Positions 54,350-63,643 of a stretch of DNA of 64,000 bases are shown piece by piece. The translations under genes and the position numbers were made by a program. The stretch spans positions 1 to 64,000 of the forward strand of contig CAZOEL010000033.1 in NCBI GenBank assembly GCA_964578835.1. The letters run 5' to 3'. The notes under the pieces are model-generated. The model saw nothing but the letters and a program-made list of their open reading frames with translations, was not told the DNA's origin and did not search any database. The stretch comes from CAZOEL01 sp964578835. Its GTDB lineage: Bacteria > Desulfobacterota > Syntrophobacteria > Syntrophobacterales > Syntrophobacteraceae. The stretch's first letter is position 1, and the number at the start of each line of letters is the position of its first letter.

Positions 54350-56569
54350 CTAGAAGCCTTTGTACGGGTTGGGTCCCATCTCTTCGAGCCTCGAAGCGAA
54401 GCTGTCGAGGACCTCGGGGAGGCGATTGTAGTCGGTGATGGAAAGCTGCTCCAAACGCACGCGATCCGACTCCAGCACCAGACGGTTTAGCGTTTCCTGA
54501 ATCTTGCTCATGCGGATGTTGGCCAGTTCGCTACCCTTGATGAAGTGGCACTGGTAGTCGTCGCCGTGCTTACAGCCAAGGAGCAGGATGCCGTCGATGC
54601 CCTTCGAGAGAGCGTCGGCAATCCAAACGAGGTTCATGGAGCCGAGGCATCTCACCGGGATGAATCGTACCCACGGATTGTAGGCAAGCTTCTTGATGCC
54701 CGCCATATCGAGCGCCGGGTAAGCGTCATTCTCGCATGCGAGGACAAGAATCCTGGGTTTTTCATCGTATTCGTCGGGCACGTTGATGCTCTTGATCACG
54801 TTTCCGATCATGCCAACCGAGTAGTTTTTGAAGGAGATGATGCGCTCGGGGCAGGCGCCCATGCACACGCCGCAGCGACGGCAGCGAGTGGGATTGGGCA
54901 GAGGGTTTCCTTTTTCATCTTCGTTGATGGCTCCGAAGGGACATTCCTCAGTACAACGCTTGCACTGCGTGCAACGCTGCATGAAGAATTCGGGATAGCT
55001 CATATCGCCTACGCGCGGATGCACGGCTTTGCCCTGCGAAACGACCTCGACGCACTGAATGGCTTTGAGCGCTGCGCCCGTGGCGTCGTCTATCGCTCTG
55101 GCGTAATCCATCGGAGCGCGCACGGAGCCGGCCGGATAAATGCCGGTGCGCCGCGATTCATAGGGGAAGCAGATAAAATGAGAGTCAGGGAATCCATACT
55201 TCAAAGCCGGTATTTCAGGTCCCTGACGGTATTCGAGGTTGAGAAGATTGGAAACCCGAATGATGTCCGAAGGAACTGCGACTTCCTCTTCCCCTTCCTT
55301 GGGCGCCTGCGCCTTGTATTGCTCTCCGAAAGCGGTGGCGGGAACCATGCCGTTTGCAAGCACTACGAGCTCGACGGCTTCGGACATGATCGGCGAACGG
55401 GTGAGGACGTCTTCAGCGGAAACGACGAGCGATCCCGATCCATCATCTTCAACAGCGGTGACATCGCCTCTCACGAAAATGACGCCATCCTTCTGGAGCT
55501 GTTTGTAGAGAAGCTCGTAGTTGCCGTTGGCGCGCATGTCTTTATAGAATATGTAAACGGCTGTCGCCGGATTGGCCTCTTTAAAGTATTTTGCCTGCTT
55601 CAGCGACTCAACGCAGCATGCCGCGGAGCAGTACGGCAGATGGGCGGCGTCTCTCGACCCGGCGCACAGGACGAAGGCTACGCTGTTCACTTCCTGTCCG
55701 TTGGAGGGACGCGCGACGCTGCCGGCCTTGAACATGGCTTCAAGCTGGGGGGCCGTGATGACGTCGGGCGACGCGCCATAGCCTAGATAATCGAGCTTTT
55801 GCGCGTCATAGGGGACGGAGCCTGCAGCCAATATAACGGAGCCTACGCGCTCAGCCGCGCCGTTTCCATTCGCCGCTATCTGAACGTCGAACATACAGGG
55901 CGCCCCGGAAATCTTCGATACCTGCGCTCCGGTATAGACGGTGATTTTAGATTCAGCGGAAATTTCCTCGATGAGCTTATCAAGGTTCGAATCCTGAAGC
56001 TCTTCATAGGGCGGTTGTGACGGAGGAAGCTTGTAAACGTCTTTCATATAGCCGCCGAGCTGATCGCTCTTTTCCACCAGCACCACTTCGTAGCCGGCTT
56101 TGGCCGCCTCGTTGGCGGCTGTCATGCCCGATAAGCCGCCGCCCACGACGAGAATGCGCTTGCTGAGGTTTTCAGCCATATAGGGCTCGGGCGGAAGCAT
56201 TTCGTTGGCTTTGGTCAAGCTCATGCGGAGATGATCCTCAGCCATCATCTGAGTATTCTCGTCATTGGCAGGCTGGGTCCAGACCACCTGCTCGCGCAGA
56301 TTGACGCGCTCGACCAGTTTATCAAGGTCAAAGGAAAATACATCGGTCATGACGCGCGGGGAGCAGGCAGCGATCACTATCGTGTTGACGCCCTCTCCCT
56401 CAATGTCCGCCTTGATCTGTGACACGCCTTCCTGACTGCAGAGGAATTCGTGCTGCTTACAAACAGGAGCTTTGAATTCCGAAGTCGCCACATTAACCAG
56501 GGCATCCGCGTCCAGTGAGCCGCCGATACCGCACCCAGTGCAAATATAGACACCAATTTTTTTATCCAT
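54350..56569 (-). CDS. qmoB: QmoB, quinone-interacting oxidoreductase subunit
   Basis: A 739-residue flavoprotein related to HdrA. It has an N-terminal Cys-containing domain (YICTGCGIGG), a FAD fold (RILVVGGGLSGM near 140), two [4Fe-4S] motifs (CTQCKRCTEECP and CRRCGVCMGACP near 555-590) and a C-terminal FrhD/MvhD-like domain with PVRCLGSMN and LLGCKHGDDYQC. It should bifurcate or relay electrons to AprBA. The start at 56569 has AGGAGG upstream; the longer frame to 56644 overlaps the qmoA stop region and is rejected. Confidence 0.93.
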   Translation of the reverse strand: MDKKIGVYICTGCGIGGSLDADALVNVATSEFKAPVCKQHEFLCSQEGVSQIKADIEGEGVNTIVIAACSPRVMTDVFSFDLDKLVERVNLREQVVWTQPANDENTQMMAEDHLRMSLTKANEMLPPEPYMAENLSKRILVVGGGLSGMTAANEAAKAGYEVVLVEKSDQLGGYMKDVYKLPPSQPPYEELQDSNLDKLIEEISAESKITVYTGAQVSKISGAPCMFDVQIAANGNGAAERVGSVILAAGSVPYDAQKLDYLGYGASPDVITAPQLEAMFKAGSVARPSNGQEVNSVAFVLCAGSRDAAHLPYCSAACCVESLKQAKYFKEANPATAVYIFYKDMRANGNYELLYKQLQKDGVIFVRGDVTAVEDDGSGSLVVSAEDVLTRSPIMSEAVELVVLANGMVPATAFGEQYKAQAPKEGEEEVAVPSDIIRVSNLLNLEYRQGPEIPALKYGFPDSHFICFPYESRRTGIYPAGSVRAPMDYARAIDDATGAALKAIQCVEVVSQGKAVHPRVGDMSYPEFFMQRCTQCKRCTEECPFGAINEDEKGNPLPNPTRCRRCGVCMGACPERIISFKNYSVGMIGNVIKSINVPDEYDEKPRILVLACENDAYPALDMAGIKKLAYNPWVRFIPVRCLGSMNLVWIADALSKGIDGILLLGCKHGDDYQCHFIKGSELANIRMSKIQETLNRLVLESDRVRLEQLSITDYNRLPEVLDSFASRLEEMGPNPYKGF

Positions 56570-56573
56570 TTGG

Positions 56574-57842
56574 CTACCTCCTGACTGTCGCCTGAATCGC
56601 TTTAAGAGCTGCCGCTGTCGCATCCTGGACGCTCGAAGCCACATCGATCGGCTTCTTCACGCATCCGGCCCCTGTAATGCCGGGCTTAGCTTGGGTTGAT
56701 AGGATGAAGCCGTTTTCGTCGTAGGCCACTTCGGCAGGAATTTTGTCGGTTGATGTGCTCGGAGTCATGCCAGTTGCTAGAACCACCAGATCGAACTGCT
56801 CTTTCAGGATCTTTCCGGTTGACTGGTCTTCCACCTGCACCGTGACGAGCCCGGTTTGGGGATCTTGAACGATGTCTCCCGCTTTTCCCTTAATGAGGGT
56901 TACGCGCTCATCGGACTGCACTTTGGTGAAGAATTCTTCGAATTTCCCAAGCGTTCTGATGTCGATATAGAATATCGTCGCACGGGAATCCGGGTTTTGA
57001 TCCAGGACATAGGTGGCCTGCTTCAGAGATGCGAGGCAGCATATGCCGGAGCAATAGGGAAGGTGGTTTTCGTCGCGAGAGCCCGCACACTGGATAAAAG
57101 CGACATTCTTTGCTTCGGCCCCGTCCGAAGGACGAACGATTTTGCCCTGTGTGGGCCCGTTGAAAGAGGCCAGTCGTTCCATCATAACGTTTGTGATGAC
57201 GTTCTTGTTCTTCCCGAATCCATAATAAGTTATCTTTTCAGCTTCATAAGGCTTCCAGCCGGTAGCCCAGACAACAGCTCCGACTTTGAGATCGAAGGTC
57301 TGAGGCTGCATCGCGAGGTCTACAGCGCCATACGGGCAGGCGGCTTTGATCTTCTCAGCCTCTTCGCTCCCAATTATCTCCGGGGCGATCACGTATCTCA
57401 TTGGAAAAGCAAAATCGTGGGGAAGATACGCCGCTTTCACCGAGCTCATATTGCAATTGAAGGGATCGGGGATTTCAGTTGTCGCCGCCGCCTGGCATGC
57501 GCCGCATCCGGTGCAGCTCTCGTTGACATAACGCGGCTTGATCGTGAGCGAAACGTCAAAATTCCCTGCCTCGCCTTCAATCTTATCGACTTCGGTCATG
57601 GTGAAAAAGCGAATGAGAGGATTGGTCTTTATCCTCCTGAAGTTGATTTCGAGTCCGCAGCTCGGTGGACAAAGCTTGGGAAAGTACTTGTTCATCCTCG
57701 AAACGCGACCGCCTAAATAGGGCTCCTTTTCCACCAGATAAACCTGAAAGCCGGCTTCGGCTGCTTCCAGAGCGGCGCTCAACCCGCTCATTCCACCGCC
57801 CACCACAAGAATGCTTCGGTTTCCATTCATAGCATCAGACAT
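56574..57842 (-). CDS. qmoA: QmoA, quinone-interacting oxidoreductase subunit
   Basis: A 422-residue HdrA-related flavoprotein with an N-terminal FAD fold (ILVVGGGMSGLSAALEA) and an HdrA-type cysteine motif CPPSCGLEINFRRI near 58. A short CTGCGAC site near 110 follows. It works with QmoB as electron partner of APS reductase. It is the first qmo gene, about 290 bases after the aprA terminator, so it may have its own promoter. Four bases separate its stop from the qmoB start. Confidence 0.93.
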   Translation of the reverse strand: MSDAMNGNRSILVVGGGMSGLSAALEAAEAGFQVYLVEKEPYLGGRVSRMNKYFPKLCPPSCGLEINFRRIKTNPLIRFFTMTEVDKIEGEAGNFDVSLTIKPRYVNESCTGCGACQAAATTEIPDPFNCNMSSVKAAYLPHDFAFPMRYVIAPEIIGSEEAEKIKAACPYGAVDLAMQPQTFDLKVGAVVWATGWKPYEAEKITYYGFGKNKNVITNVMMERLASFNGPTQGKIVRPSDGAEAKNVAFIQCAGSRDENHLPYCSGICCLASLKQATYVLDQNPDSRATIFYIDIRTLGKFEEFFTKVQSDERVTLIKGKAGDIVQDPQTGLVTVQVEDQSTGKILKEQFDLVVLATGMTPSTSTDKIPAEVAYDENGFILSTQAKPGITGAGCVKKPIDVASSVQDATAAALKAIQATVRR

Positions 57843-57963
57843 AAAATTTCCTCCGTGGTCATAATAGTATCCTCAGGGAATGTGGATCATATCCGTGTCC
57901 GGCTGCAAAGCGCAGTCGGATAGCGCGGTCAATTGAATAGCTTGGAAAAATAACCTGCCCAAT

Positions 57964-57979
57964 AAGTTGTTTTCAACTT
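57964..57979. promoter_or_regulatory. Palindrome upstream of qmoA
   Basis: AAGTTG and CAACTT form a perfect 6-bp dyad with a TTTT spacer, about 120 bases before qmoA. It could be an operator, but it is not matched to a known regulator. Confidence 0.4.
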
Positions 57980-58077
57980 CAAAATGAGAAAAGTGGCGGG
58001 CTTCCGGCGCCAAAAGGGTATTAACACAAAGATGGGGTGCGTTCATAGGGAGAATATGATCAACTGCAGCTGAAAAT

Positions 58078-58113
58078 AAAAAAAACCTCCAGGCGCTGCT
58101 GCGCCCGGAGGTT
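58078..58113 (-). terminator. Rho-independent terminator after aprA
   Basis: On the minus strand a 13-bp stem (one mismatch) of AACCTCCGGGCGC and GCGCCTGGAGGTT with an AGCA loop is followed by eight T. It lies about 20 bases past the aprA stop and separates sat-aprBA from qmo. Confidence 0.9.
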
Positions 58114-58132
58114 GGACGTTCAATCAATCATC

Positions 58133-60195
58133 CTAGACGTTCAGGTTGACGATCGGGACCTTCTTCATGGTCCACTTGTCGGTCTTAGCGTCGTATACGG
58201 AGTTGACAAAGCNNNNNNNNNNNNNNNNNNNNNNNNNNNNNNNNNNNNNNNNNNNNNNNNNNNNNNNNNNNNNNNNNNNNNNNNNNNNNNNNNNNNNNNN
58301 NNNNNNNNNNNNACCTTCTTCATGGTCCACTTGTCGGTCTTAGCGTCGTATACGGAGTTGACAAAGCACTTCCAGTTGGCTTCGTCCATCTTGGGATAGT
58401 CAGCGCGGTAGTAGTAACCGGGCCAACGGCTCTCTTCGCGGAACTGCACATGGCGGAGATGGCTCTCGGCGATGCACATACGATGAGTATTTTCCCAGGC
58501 TCTCAGAAGCTCGTGCAGATCGGCGGCGGCCAACTTCTCGGAGTCTTCCTTCAGCATGCCAAGAAGCTCGAGGCCTCTCTCCAGGAGGGAAGCATTGGTG
58601 GTGAACTGAGCGGACACGCCAGCGCAGTACTCATCCATGATCTTCTGGAGGCGGAACATGAACATCTTGGGTTTGATGAAGTTCGGGTTGATGTCGGGAT
58701 CGCTGGACATAGCAGCAAACTGCTCGAAGCGAGCCATAGGAGCCAACATCTTCGTTTTCTTCTCTTCGATCACTGCATCGGAAACCTGAGGAGCTACATT
58801 GTTGTCAAGGATGTATGCGATAGCGCCCTTGGCGGCAATGCGGCCTTCAGCATGCGAACCGGAGGAGAACTTGTGGCTCGAAGCGCCGGAACCGTCGCCA
58901 GCGGTGAAGAGGCCCTTAACGGTCGTCATATGGTTGTACAGACCGATCGGCTCCCACTGCTTCTTGTACTCTGCGGGCATTACATCGGAGGGACCGCATA
59001 CCCAAGCGCCGGAAGCGCCGGAGTGCGAACCGATGAAGTAAGGCTCGGCAGCAGCGATTTCAGAGGACTTCTCTTCGGGTTGGATGTTCATACCGGCCCA
59101 GAGGAGCGACTGGCTGATGGTCATATCCAGGAAGTCTTCCCAAGCTTCGTTCTCGAGCTCCTTCATCTTCTTCTTGAAGGCCTTCGGATCGTCTTTGTAC
59201 TTGGCGGCCAAGTTGGCGATGGCCTCTTCCGTTCTCATGTAGATCGGGCCCTTGCCTGCGAAAACATCTTCCATACCCAGCCAGTTACGAAGGTTGGCGG
59301 GGATGGGCTTGCCCAAGCCGTAAGGAGCCCACTGAGGAAGCTCATCGGCGCGGGTTACCATGTACTCTTCACCCATTGCGTTGGTTGCGCGGGACTTGAA
59401 CAGGAGGAACCAAGCGCCGACCGGGCCGTAACCATCTTTAAAACGAACCGGGATGAAGCGCACTTCCTGGCAGGTCATTTCTGCGCCGGCCATAATGGTG
59501 AAATATGCGGTGGAGCCGGAATTCCAAGGCGGATACCAGGCGCGGCCGAGGCCTTCACCGACGGACCGGGGACGGAATACGTGTACTGCGCCGCCCATCA
59601 GAGCGATGGTTGCTTTGGCTTTGAATACGTAAAACTTGTTTTCACGTACGCTGAAGCCTACGCCGCCGATGCATTTGTCGCCGTCCATAAGGGGCTCGGC
59701 GATGAAAACGCGCTCATACAGCCAATCCTTGAAGCCGGCTTCGTTCATGGCGTTCTTTGCGGCTTCGGCCACGAGCACTTTATAGGACTCACCGTTGATC
59801 ATGATCTGCCAACGGCCTTCATGCACGTACTTGCCGGCGTCGTCTTTCCAAATGGGGAGGCCCCATTTCTCGAAAAGATGGACGGAAGAGTCAACGTGAC
59901 GAGCGATATCGTACACCAGGTCTTCACGGGATACGCCCATGAGATCCTGACGAACGTACTTCACGTAGTCTTCCAGAGAATTTTCGCCGGCTGCGTAGCC
60001 GATGTACTGGTTGATGGCGGAAAGACCCATTGCAACAGCGCCGGAACGGTCCATAGCGGCTTTGTCAACCACGGCCACGCTGAGGCCATGCTTCTTCGCC
60101 CAATATGCTGCTTCAAAGGTGGCGCCACAGGCCGACATACCACCACCGATGATGAGGAGATCAGTATCGACTACTACGGTTTCAAAATTAGGCAT
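58133..60195 (-). CDS. aprA: Adenylylsulfate (APS) reductase alpha subunit, interrupted by assembly gap
   Basis: The flavoprotein that reduces APS to sulfite and AMP in the cytoplasm. It opens with the FAD fold LLIIGGGMSACGATFEAAYW and has SGSHAEGRIAAKG near the C-terminal half. The shown sequence has 100 N at 58213-58312 and a repeated 55-base flank. Removing the gap and one copy gives a 635-residue protein ending KKVPIVNLNV, in frame; without removal the frame shifts by 155 bases. The gene is therefore probably intact in the genome. It is 21 bases after aprB. Confidence 0.92.
58158..58367. other. Scaffold gap with duplicated 55-base flanks
   Basis: Bases 58158-58212 and 58313-58367 are identical, flanking 100 N. 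155 bases (one flank plus the N run) are not real. Treat as an assembly join of overlapping contigs. Confidence 0.93.
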
Positions 60196-60216
60196 ATTAT
60201 CACCTCCTTCAGGTTA

Positions 60217-60675
60217 TTACTTCAGGGTAGGCATTTCTTTGAAATCTTTAGCCCATGCGGAAGCTGCGGAAGCCGGCTCCGTACAAAGCACGTTGCTCTT
60301 GATGTCGTCCGAACCGGTCTCATAGCCGGCCAGAGGATTGGCTTTGCCTTCTGCGGTTGTCCGGATGGGGAACTTGAAGCGCTTTACCGTGCCGTTACGG
60401 AACTTGACAGTCCACATGATGTCTTCGGAGCCGCGTAGGGGAACAACGGATGCGCCCATGGGCACGAAGTCTGCATATGCGCGTACGTCAACAGCCTGCT
60501 GAGGGCAGATCTTTACGCAGTTGTAGCATTCCCAGCACATCTCAGGGGCTCTGTTGTAGCCTTTCATTTTCTCTTTGTCCAAGACCATCAGGTCGTTGGG
60601 GCAGATGTACATGCATGCGGTTTTGTCTTGGCCCTTGCAGCCATCGCACTTCTCAAGGATTACATAACTGGGCAT
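60217..60675 (-). CDS. aprB: APS reductase beta subunit
   Basis: A 152-residue ferredoxin-type subunit. Its two [4Fe-4S] clusters are bound by CDGCKGQDKTACMYICP near residue 10 and CWECYNCVKICPQQAV near 47. It transfers electrons to the FAD of AprA. The C-terminal tail (NPLAGYETGSDD...) is like the tail that wraps AprA. A GGAGG site lies before the start. Confidence 0.95.
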   Translation of the reverse strand: MPSYVILEKCDGCKGQDKTACMYICPNDLMVLDKEKMKGYNRAPEMCWECYNCVKICPQQAVDVRAYADFVPMGASVVPLRGSEDIMWTVKFRNGTVKRFKFPIRTTAEGKANPLAGYETGSDDIKSNVLCTEPASAASAWAKDFKEMPTLK

Positions 60676-60777
60676 AACTTCACCTCCAATAAGGTTGATT
60701 CTTACCTACTTTGCCTGTTATTACCACTGGTCGGAAGTTGTAGAAAAAAGCCTTACACCTCCTTTCTCAGCACACCT

Positions 60778-60822
60778 CTTGTCCCCTGAGTCAGGCTTAC
60801 GGTACTTCACCCAGGGGACAAG
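60778..60822. repeat. Stem-loop between sat and aprB
   Basis: An 11-bp perfect stem (CTTGTCCCCTG and its complement) with a 23-base loop lies 33 bases past the sat stop. No T-run follows, so it is more likely an RNA processing or stability stem than a terminator. Confidence 0.65.
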
Positions 60823-60855
60823 CACTTCTTAAAACCGGCACTACACTTGCTTAAC

Positions 60856-62088
60856 TTATTGCTTCTTCACATCGCCGGTAGCTGCGCCGTGAAGCTTTAT
60901 CTCGACCTTTTCTTCCAGGCCTTGATAGTACTCTTGAAGAACCTTCACGACTTCCGTTCTGGAGAACTCGGCCGGCAGCTCGCCGCCTTCGGAAAGGGTC
61001 TTGCGAACCATCGTTCCGGAGAGGAGCAGACGATCTTCTTTGCCGTGAGGGCAGGTGCGGAGAGAAGCCATACCGCCGCACTTGAAGCAATGGAAGGTCC
61101 AGTCGATCTTGAGCGGCTTCAGAGCCAGAGCGCCTTCGGGGATATCTTCGAAGATCTTCTGTGCGTCGAAAGGACCGTAATAGTCGCCAACGCCTGCATG
61201 GTCGCGGCCGACGATCAAGTGGCTGCATCCATAGTTCTGGCGGAATACGGCATGAAGAAGGGCTTCACGGGGACCGGCATAGCGCATTTCAGCCGGGTAC
61301 CCACCCTGAATGACCGTGTCTTTTACGAAGTAATTCTCTACCAGAACGTTAATGGCTTTTACGCGAACATCGGCAGGAATATCGCCAGGCTTCAGTTTTC
61401 CAACCAACTGATGAATGTAGAGGCCGTCCATGACTTCGACAGCGATCTTGGCGAGGAATTCATGGCTGCGGTGCATCGGGTTGCGCAACTGCAGAGCGGC
61501 GACTCTCGACCAGCCCTTCTCGTCGAACATTTTTCTGGCTTCGGCGGGTCTCTGATACACATCGCCGAACTGCTTGGGATAGAAGCTCTCGCTGATGACC
61601 TTGACGGGACCGGCCAGGTTCACTTCCTTCTGCCCCATAACCGACTGAACGCCAGGATGGCCGGCGGCGTCGTTGGTCCAGAAAACCTGTTTGCATTCAT
61701 ATTCTTTGTCGATGGTATACTTCTCGGTCACCTTCATGGTACCGAGAATTTCGTTGTTTTCTTCATCCAGAAGGGCTACTTCCTCGCCGACCTTGATGCC
61801 ATCAGCCAATGCCTTGTCGGCTGAAAGGGTGATGGGGATGGGCCAGAACACGCCATCAGCCATTTTGTACTCGGCGCAAACGCCTTTCCAGTCAGCAGAA
61901 CCCATGAAACCATCGAGAGGCGTGAAAGCGCCAATGCCGAGCATGATCAGGTCAGATGCTTCACGGCTTGTCATCGGAACAACCTTGAGGGTCTTTGACT
62001 TTTCGATTTCAGCAGCCAGAGCAGCACCTTCGAGCAGCAACGGTTTCAGTTTTCCTTCTTTTCCATGCGGGGGAACCAGCTTCGACAT
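60856..62088 (-). CDS. sat: ATP sulfurylase (sulfate adenylyltransferase)
   Basis: A 410-residue cytoplasmic enzyme that joins sulfate to ATP to give APS and pyrophosphate, the first step of sulfate reduction. Visible are QLRNPMHRSHEFL near 195 (QxRN and HxxH), GRDHAGVGDYYG near 290 and a Cys pair, HCFKCGG with RTCPHG near 335, that probably binds zinc. AGGAG precedes the ATG. A strong promoter and a palindrome lie upstream at 62148-62197, so this gene is likely the first of the sat-aprBA operon. Confidence 0.95.
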   Translation of the reverse strand: MSKLVPPHGKEGKLKPLLLEGAALAAEIEKSKTLKVVPMTSREASDLIMLGIGAFTPLDGFMGSADWKGVCAEYKMADGVFWPIPITLSADKALADGIKVGEEVALLDEENNEILGTMKVTEKYTIDKEYECKQVFWTNDAAGHPGVQSVMGQKEVNLAGPVKVISESFYPKQFGDVYQRPAEARKMFDEKGWSRVAALQLRNPMHRSHEFLAKIAVEVMDGLYIHQLVGKLKPGDIPADVRVKAINVLVENYFVKDTVIQGGYPAEMRYAGPREALLHAVFRQNYGCSHLIVGRDHAGVGDYYGPFDAQKIFEDIPEGALALKPLKIDWTFHCFKCGGMASLRTCPHGKEDRLLLSGTMVRKTLSEGGELPAEFSRTEVVKVLQEYYQGLEEKVEIKLHGAATGDVKKQ

Positions 62089-62147
62089 TTCCTACTCCTA
62101 TGGGTTTATGGTTTTAAATAATCCGCGATTTGCGGAAGCTTGCCTGA

Positions 62148-62165
62148 TTGTGCAATAAATTGCAA
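62148..62165. promoter_or_regulatory. Operator-like palindrome at sat transcription start
   Basis: TTGTGCAATAAATTGCAA holds a perfect GCAAT-AA-ATTGC dyad just downstream of the sat -10 box, where a bound repressor would block transcription. The TTGTG start recalls Rex sites, which regulate sat in other deltaproteobacteria, but the match is partial. Confidence 0.5.
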
Positions 62166-62169
62166 GGGC

Positions 62170-62197
62170 ATTATAGAAACGCGCGTCTTCTTGTCAA
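62170..62197 (-). promoter_or_regulatory. Consensus sigma-70-type promoter of sat
   Basis: On the minus strand TTGACA (62197-62192) and TATAAT (62175-62170) are separated by 16 bases, both at full consensus. The start of transcription would fall near 62163, about 75 bases before the sat ATG. Confidence 0.8.
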
Positions 62198-62423
62198 GGG
62201 AAAAATGATTCAAATTTCACAATCTCATTTTCTGAAACCCCGTGTGTAAGCCGCTACGGCCAAAGCTCGTACCGAGATAATCGTTTAAAATAGTATAAAA
62301 TTCACAAAAAAGATATAGATAATTCGCCCCTTGATGTGATCATTTTCGAGAGCATTGCCTTTGAGGCGATATTTATCTATCATTGGCGGCTGCGTCTTTG
62401 TGAATCAATTTTCGGAGCTGCGA

Positions 62424-63488
62424 ATGAAGCCCCCTTGGTCCGCCACAACCGGACGCCACGTCGCCGTTCTCACGCTGGTGTCTTTATTTCTTATAGCCTT
62501 CGGCACCTTAGGCTATGTGCTGATCGAGGGTTTTTCCGTCCTCGATGGCCTGTACATGACCATCATCACACTCACTACAGTCGGCTTTGGCGAGATAAGA
62601 CCGCTTCACGAGCACGGCCGCCTCTTCACCATTCTTCTTATCTTCATGGGCGCCGGATTTGTCGCATACAATCTAGCCTACTTCAGCCAGCTTCTGCTCG
62701 ATGGAAATCTATTGGAGCTTTATCGGAGGGTTAAATTGAAAAAGCAGCTCGATCAGCTCTCCCATCATTTTATCGTTTGCGGTTATGGACAGATGGGAGT
62801 GATTGTAGTCGACGAATTGATCAAAGCCGGCATCCCGGTTGTCGTTATTGAAAACGATGAAACAAAGATTCTTCGACTGAAGGAAAAGGCGATTTTTAGC
62901 CTCTACGGCGACGCCACCGAGGAGGAAAATCTGGTTGCAGCCGGCGCCCTGAAAGCGAAAGGTCTTGTCTCAGTCGTCAACAAGGACACGGACAACGTTT
63001 TCATCGTCCTGACGGCTCGCGATCTCAACAAAGAGCTCGCCATCTTCGCGCGGGCGAGCACGCCCGGCAGCGAGAAGAGATTGTTCAAAGCCGGGGCCAA
63101 TCGGGTGGTCTCACCTTACTCCATTGGGGCAATACGCCTGGCTCACAATATTCTTCGCCCGACTGTCACCGATTTCCTAGAGCTAGCCCTCTCCGGAGAA
63201 GGCATGGAATTGTGCATGGAGGAGCTATGCATCCCCGAGGGCGCAGAGCTCGATGGCAAGGATTTAATGAACTCGGGCATTCGGAGTCGTTACAACCTCA
63301 TCGTGGTCGCCATCAAAAGGCCCGATGGAACCATGATTTACAATCCTTCGCCGCATGAGTCGCTTCACGCCGGGGACATCCTGATCGTCATAGGACCTCA
63401 AGAGAACCTGAGCCGATTCGGCAATGATATTTTCGGCTGCCCCAATCATTCGATGAGATCTTGCAAACTGTCGGATGATCAGGATTGA
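62424..63488 (+). CDS. Two-helix potassium channel with TrkA (RCK) domains
   Basis: A 354-residue channel. Two membrane helices (about residues 13-33 and 67-89) flank a pore with the filter TLTTVGFGE (near 54-62). A cytoplasmic RCK_N domain (FIVCGYGQMGVIV near 113) and an RCK_C domain (residues about 265-345) bind NAD or nucleotides. The filter has GFG in place of GYG, which is tolerated. The ATG at 62424 has GGAG upstream; an earlier in-frame start at 62355 is less likely. It is divergent from sat. Confidence 0.9.
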   Translation: MKPPWSATTGRHVAVLTLVSLFLIAFGTLGYVLIEGFSVLDGLYMTIITLTTVGFGEIRPLHEHGRLFTILLIFMGAGFVAYNLAYFSQLLLDGNLLELYRRVKLKKQLDQLSHHFIVCGYGQMGVIVVDELIKAGIPVVVIENDETKILRLKEKAIFSLYGDATEEENLVAAGALKAKGLVSVVNKDTDNVFIVLTARDLNKELAIFARASTPGSEKRLFKAGANRVVSPYSIGAIRLAHNILRPTVTDFLELALSGEGMELCMEELCIPEGAELDGKDLMNSGIRSRYNLIVVAIKRPDGTMIYNPSPHESLHAGDILIVIGPQENLSRFGNDIFGCPNHSMRSCKLSDDQD

Positions 63489-63643
63489 GCATTCGACAGT
63501 CGCTTTTAACGATTTGACAAATTTTGCGCAATTTCTTATTAGACATACGATTTTTGAAAAAGAGAGCATCAACGACTTTTGTTTACCGACTCGGGCTCGC
63601 CAACGCTGACAAAACAACGGACTCCAAGGGGAGACACACAGTC

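Noticed and set aside
54545..55786. 413-residue plus-strand frame opposite qmoB
   Set aside because: It is an antisense shadow of qmoB, with no ribosome site or protein-like pattern.
58158..58367. A true 55-base direct repeat within aprA
   Set aside because: The exact copies bracket an N-run and their removal restores the frame, so an assembly artefact is more likely.
58450..60438. 662-residue open frame on the plus strand opposite aprA
   Set aside because: It mirrors a high-GC coding strand and has no recognisable domain; aprA on the minus strand is a clear homologue.
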